A stretch of DNA of 64,000 nt from Phocaeicola massiliensis B84634 = Timone 84634 = DSM 17679 = JCM 13223 (lineage in GTDB: Bacteria; Bacteroidota; Bacteroidia; Bacteroidales; Bacteroidaceae), in contig NZ_KB905475.1 of NCBI RefSeq assembly GCF_000382445.1, positions 186,001-250,000 on the forward strand, given 5' to 3'. Position numbers and translations under genes: made by a program. The notes under the pieces are model-generated. The model was not told the DNA's origin, did no database searches, and was given only the letters and a program-made list of their open reading frames with translations. Positions 61,444 to 64,000 of the stretch are shown one piece after another. Numbering within the stretch: position 1 is the stretch's first letter; the number at the start of each line of letters is the position of its first letter.

Positions 61444-63335
61444 AAGCCTAATTCTTTTTTAATTATACTCAGACGGTCATTGACACTGTTGTTAACCACT
61501 TCGAAGTTTCTTATCAAATCCGGGCTATCCGGTGATGGAATTTCAATAACCCTATATCTGTGACGTTTGTATAATGCGACAATTTTCTTGTCTTGTTCAA
61601 TCCTTTCATCGTCAGTAAAAACCCTTGTTTTACTATCACCTTCCAATGGTTTAATTTCGATACCTAAAATAGGATGAACAATAAAAATAGGATCATCGTA
61701 TCTATTTTCATTTATAAATGAAAAGTACTTCTCAGGCAACATCTCTTTGCAGTTATTTCTCTCAGCCATTATTTCCAAATAGAAAATTCCTCTGTCATAG
61801 AAAGTGATTAAATCAGGTTTGGCAGCTTCATAATATTTTATGGCACGGTCTGTTGCACATTCAAAAAACAACTTCCAGTCATCAGGTGGTTGGATGCTTT
61901 TGTTTGCGCTTTTTCTTCTCATATCTTCTATAGAAGCATTTATTAAATTTCCAAACACAGTGTACCCTGATTTATTTATGCCTTTAAATTCTCTATTATA
62001 TATATCTCTTTGTGATGTTCCACTAAGCAGAGTGGTTTTACCTCCTCCCGGCGAACCATCCAAAACAATGCGTTTGGGTTTTCCCCATCCTCGTGTATTT
62101 CCCCAAATCTGAGCTTTTTCCCATAATTGTTCAAATTCGCTATAAAAGATGTTTTGCCATTCGCTGTGTTCTTTAACCATTAATAGCGGCCTTTTTTCAG
62201 GTTCATAATTTGTCAAAAAATAGGGTCTGACATTTATTATCTTTTTGCCATCCTTCTTTTTAAAATATTCAATGCCGAAAGGAGGGAAATTATTCAGAAC
62301 ACGGATTTCCACTCTGTTTCTGCCTTTATCATATTCTTTGATTTCTTGAAGCCACTGATATGACACCGGCACATTTTTCCTATCAACTATAGGTCTTAAC
62401 TGTCCATAATCGATAGCCGGTGAGTGTTGATTCACAATAAGAAATTTGCACACACAGCCATTGTCTATCGCATGACATACGGCAGACTTATGAGAGCCTA
62501 AAAAGTTAACCCCTGTTCTTGCCATAAAAAAGAACTCTTCGGCATTCTTCAAATTGTCTGATATATCAGCTTCTAAGGGACGTTTCTTTTGCGAAAAAAA
62601 GATAATAGGATTATCTTCTAAGATATTCACTTTATTTGTAGCATCAGCGAAGCCATTAGATTGAGGAGACGGTTTGCTTTCAGTGAAAAAATCGGCCAGT
62701 TTAAATATATTTCCTTTTGCAATAATTGAGGCGCACTCTTTTTTTGATGCTATTTTCTTCCAAAAGTTCTCACGTAATTTGGATTTATCGGCAACTCTAT
62801 CAATCAAGTTGAATAAATCATCTAAAGCGCACGACTTATGATTGGTTAAATCGACAAAGTCTTGCAAATCCTGTATGTCTTTGTGTGTTTCTCTATTAAC
62901 AAAAGATATTAATTTGGTAAACGCTAATGCACCTGCCGATGGTATATAAATCTTTTTATACTTTACTCTTTTGTTTTCAAATGCTATGGAGTATTCTTTT
63001 ACTAATAAATCCCAATCGATATCTGCATATGGTTCTCTTTCTTTTATTTTGGGACCAAAAGAAATGATTAAGCCATTTTTCTTGTTCTTTATATGGTAAT
63101 CAGGACGATATTCATCCATATTCTCATCAAAAATATCCCATTCGTTTGTAGGATATAATTCACGAATAATCGTGTTTCTGACTGCATCAGAGCAAACAAG
63201 ATCTATGTCTTTAGACTCTCTGGCCGGATAGAAGTATTTTACAGCCAAACCTCCGATTAGAAGGTGTTTTTCATTTAAAATATCATCAATTCTACCCAAT
63301 TCTTTTTTAGCTTCCGCACTTTCAATATAAACCAT
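61440..63335 (-). CDS. three-domain protein: nucleotidyltransferase-like, PLD-like, and AAA_28/NadR-like P-loop
   Basis: This 631-residue protein is not a known named gene. Residues about 20-160 resemble a minimal nucleotidyltransferase (HLLIGGLAVKYFY with Gly28-Gly29, then KDIDL with Asp43 and Asp45). Residues about 240-405 resemble a PLD-like module (FFFMARTGVNFLG, NGCVCKFLIVNQHS) but lack an HKD triad. Residues about 420-631 form an AAA_28-like kinase: P-loop GSPGGGKT (427-434), DRG (514-516) and a C-terminal lid with ERIEQDKK. The next gene, the PK-like core, overlaps by four bases. The gene is AT-rich compared with the housekeeping genes around it, consistent with transfer. Confidence 0.75.
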   Translation of the reverse strand: MVYIESAEAKKELGRIDDILNEKHLLIGGLAVKYFYPARESKDIDLVCSDAVRNTIIRELYPTNEWDIFDENMDEYRPDYHIKNKKNGLIISFGPKIKEREPYADIDWDLLVKEYSIAFENKRVKYKKIYIPSAGALAFTKLISFVNRETHKDIQDLQDFVDLTNHKSCALDDLFNLIDRVADKSKLRENFWKKIASKKECASIIAKGNIFKLADFFTESKPSPQSNGFADATNKVNILEDNPIIFFSQKKRPLEADISDNLKNAEEFFFMARTGVNFLGSHKSAVCHAIDNGCVCKFLIVNQHSPAIDYGQLRPIVDRKNVPVSYQWLQEIKEYDKGRNRVEIRVLNNFPPFGIEYFKKKDGKKIINVRPYFLTNYEPEKRPLLMVKEHSEWQNIFYSEFEQLWEKAQIWGNTRGWGKPKRIVLDGSPGGGKTTLLSGTSQRDIYNREFKGINKSGYTVFGNLINASIEDMRRKSANKSIQPPDDWKLFFECATDRAIKYYEAAKPDLITFYDRGIFYLEIMAERNNCKEMLPEKYFSFINENRYDDPIFIVHPILGIEIKPLEGDSKTRVFTDDERIEQDKKIVALYKRHRYRVIEIPSPDSPDLIRNFEVVNNSVNDRLSIIKKELGL

Positions 63336-63440
63336 ATCTTCAAGATTATATATTATTCTTTTTTCAATGGCAGCTTATGAATATTCAATTTGTGTCCATA
63401 TAAATAACAAACTGCCAGCTATTTATCATTTGATATAAAA

Positions 63441-63491
63441 AAGCGGGGAAAGAACCATTCCGTTGATAGGAAGTGTTTTCTTTCCCCGCTT
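63441..63491. terminator. strong hairpin, bidirectional, between the cassette and the edge gene
   Basis: AAGCGGGGAAAGAA (63441-63454) pairs with TTCTTTCCCCGCTT (63478-63491), 14 bp with a 23-nt loop. It lies 78 nt past the 63569 gene's stop, toward the cassette start. Confidence 0.6.
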
Positions 63492-63524
63492 GAAAGAGTC
63501 TATAATTTCTACTTTGGGTAGAAG

Positions 63525-63548
63525 CCGCTTCTCACGAAGGAGAAGCGG
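63525..63548 (-). terminator. hairpin after the right-edge surface-protein gene
   Basis: CCGCTTCTC (63525-63533) and GAGAAGCGG (63540-63548) form a 9-bp stem with a 6-nt loop, 20 nt past the stop of the edge gene on the minus strand. Confidence 0.5.
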
Positions 63549-63568
63549 ACTTTTACTTTATAGTATGA

Positions 63569-64000
63569 TTATTTTTTAATAGTAACAGTATAAGTCTTGG
63601 TCATTACCATGCCCCACTTATCTGTAACCTTCATGTTCACTTTCAGCTCAGCCTTACCATTAACCAAATCAGATGCTTTAATGTCAGCTTCTGCTTTAGC
63701 TGTAAATTTACCGTCAGTACCGATTGTGGTTGATGTCACAAATTTCTCAGCCAATTTTGTATCGTCCCATGCAAATGTTACAGACTTGATTTCATCAGAA
63801 GCCGGTTTAGCTTGAGTTGTTACAGTTTCTTTCTTGGTATCGTATGCCAACTTATCTTTGTAAGCTTTGAACAAAGCAACTTCAGCACTGGCGTCTCTTG
63901 CAGCTTTTTCGTCTGCTGACAAACCAGCCTTGTCACCCCATGTTCCGTTGTTATAAGTATAATACTTGTTAACCTCAGTCATGATAGTTTCCCAGCCTTT
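63569..64000 (-). CDS. predicted surface/secreted protein, 3' part only (cut by window edge)
   Basis: The frame runs off the right edge; 143 codons and the stop are visible. The C-terminus (about 80 residues) is rich in beta-forming Thr/Val/Lys, ending KVTDKWGMVMTKTYTVTIKK, and looks like an Ig-like or fibronectin-like domain. The portion before it is Ala/Lys/Asp-rich (LSADEKAARDASAEVALF). A signal peptide would lie outside the window. The family is not recognised; a Bacteroides surface protein is a reasonable guess. Confidence 0.5.
   Translation of the reverse strand, partial: KGWETIMTEVNKYYTYNNGTWGDKAGLSADEKAARDASAEVALFKAYKDKLAYDTKKETVTTQAKPASDEIKSVTFAWDDTKLAEKFVTSTTIGTDGKFTAKAEADIKASDLVNGKAELKVNMKVTDKWGMVMTKTYTVTIKK

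Overview
The window looks like chromosomal DNA from a gut Bacteroides or a close Bacteroidales relative. The evidence is: Bacteroides-type promoters (TTTG about 18-21 bp upstream of TAnnTTTG); no CCA encoded in the tRNA; Bacteroidales families such as DUF3836, DUF4271, BF3164-like lipoproteins, an SpmA-SpmB fusion and GH20 with a Bacteroides-style signal peptide; and best-recognised protein sequences that all look Bacteroides-like. The species cannot be fixed from sequence alone. No rRNA, CRISPR array or prophage structural gene is visible.

Layout. 1-13.3 kb is mostly housekeeping: truB (cut by the left edge), queA, folK, an acyltransferase, a nuclease-fold/phosphatase fusion, an MFS exporter, metK behind a SAM-II-type riboswitch, a LOG-family gene, a DUF4271 protein, hemD, rnpA, yidD, a TatD-like hydrolase and tyrS. 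13.4-16.7 kb holds a tricorn-type S41 protease, followed by tRNA-Gln(UUG). 16.9-17.7 kb is a gene-free strip of repeats. 17.7-25.1 kb is a peptide-export locus: a very short HlyD-like adaptor, a C39-peptidase ABC exporter and a TonB-receptor-like outer-membrane barrel, with a histidine kinase/response regulator pair divergent from them. 25.1-31.7 kb has a flavin reductase, mutS, a GH20 hexosaminidase and a BF3164-like lipoprotein. 31.7-35.3 kb is accessory: a second repeat strip, a decayed ISAon1-type transposase, an Rpn/PD-(D/E)XK protein with seven 21-bp tandem repeats, and an AAA/DUF1703 protein. 35.4-38.9 kb is the probable operon ychF-panE-lgt-cat. 39-50.3 kb carries a DUF3836 protein, polA, a polyprenyl synthase, and the minus-strand set mnmG-apt-uvrC-dtd-mazG-deoC, which is split between apt and uvrC by a MITE-like element. 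50.7-54.5 kb has ybeY, an SpmA-SpmB fusion and two L,D-transpeptidase-fold genes. 54.6-58.9 kb pairs a membrane-tethered TPR/LuxR-type regulator with an outer-membrane barrel. 59.3-63.4 kb holds a tyrosine recombinase facing a compact two-gene cassette. The right edge cuts a predicted surface protein.

The most unusual system is at 60.4-63.3 kb. A 631-residue protein that appears to fuse a nucleotidyltransferase-like, a PLD-like and an AAA_28/NadR-like P-loop domain overlaps by ATGA a 328-residue pyruvate-kinase catalytic core. That core lacks the usual C-terminal domain but keeps the catalytic residues at exact spacing, and it carries the Lys substitution associated with potassium-independent enzymes. 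Its position beside a recombinase and its AT-rich sequence suggest an acquired, possibly defence-related module; that is inference. Other points of interest are the SAM-II-type leader, the peptide exporter with no precursor in sight, two dispersed repeat families and the heptad minisatellite.
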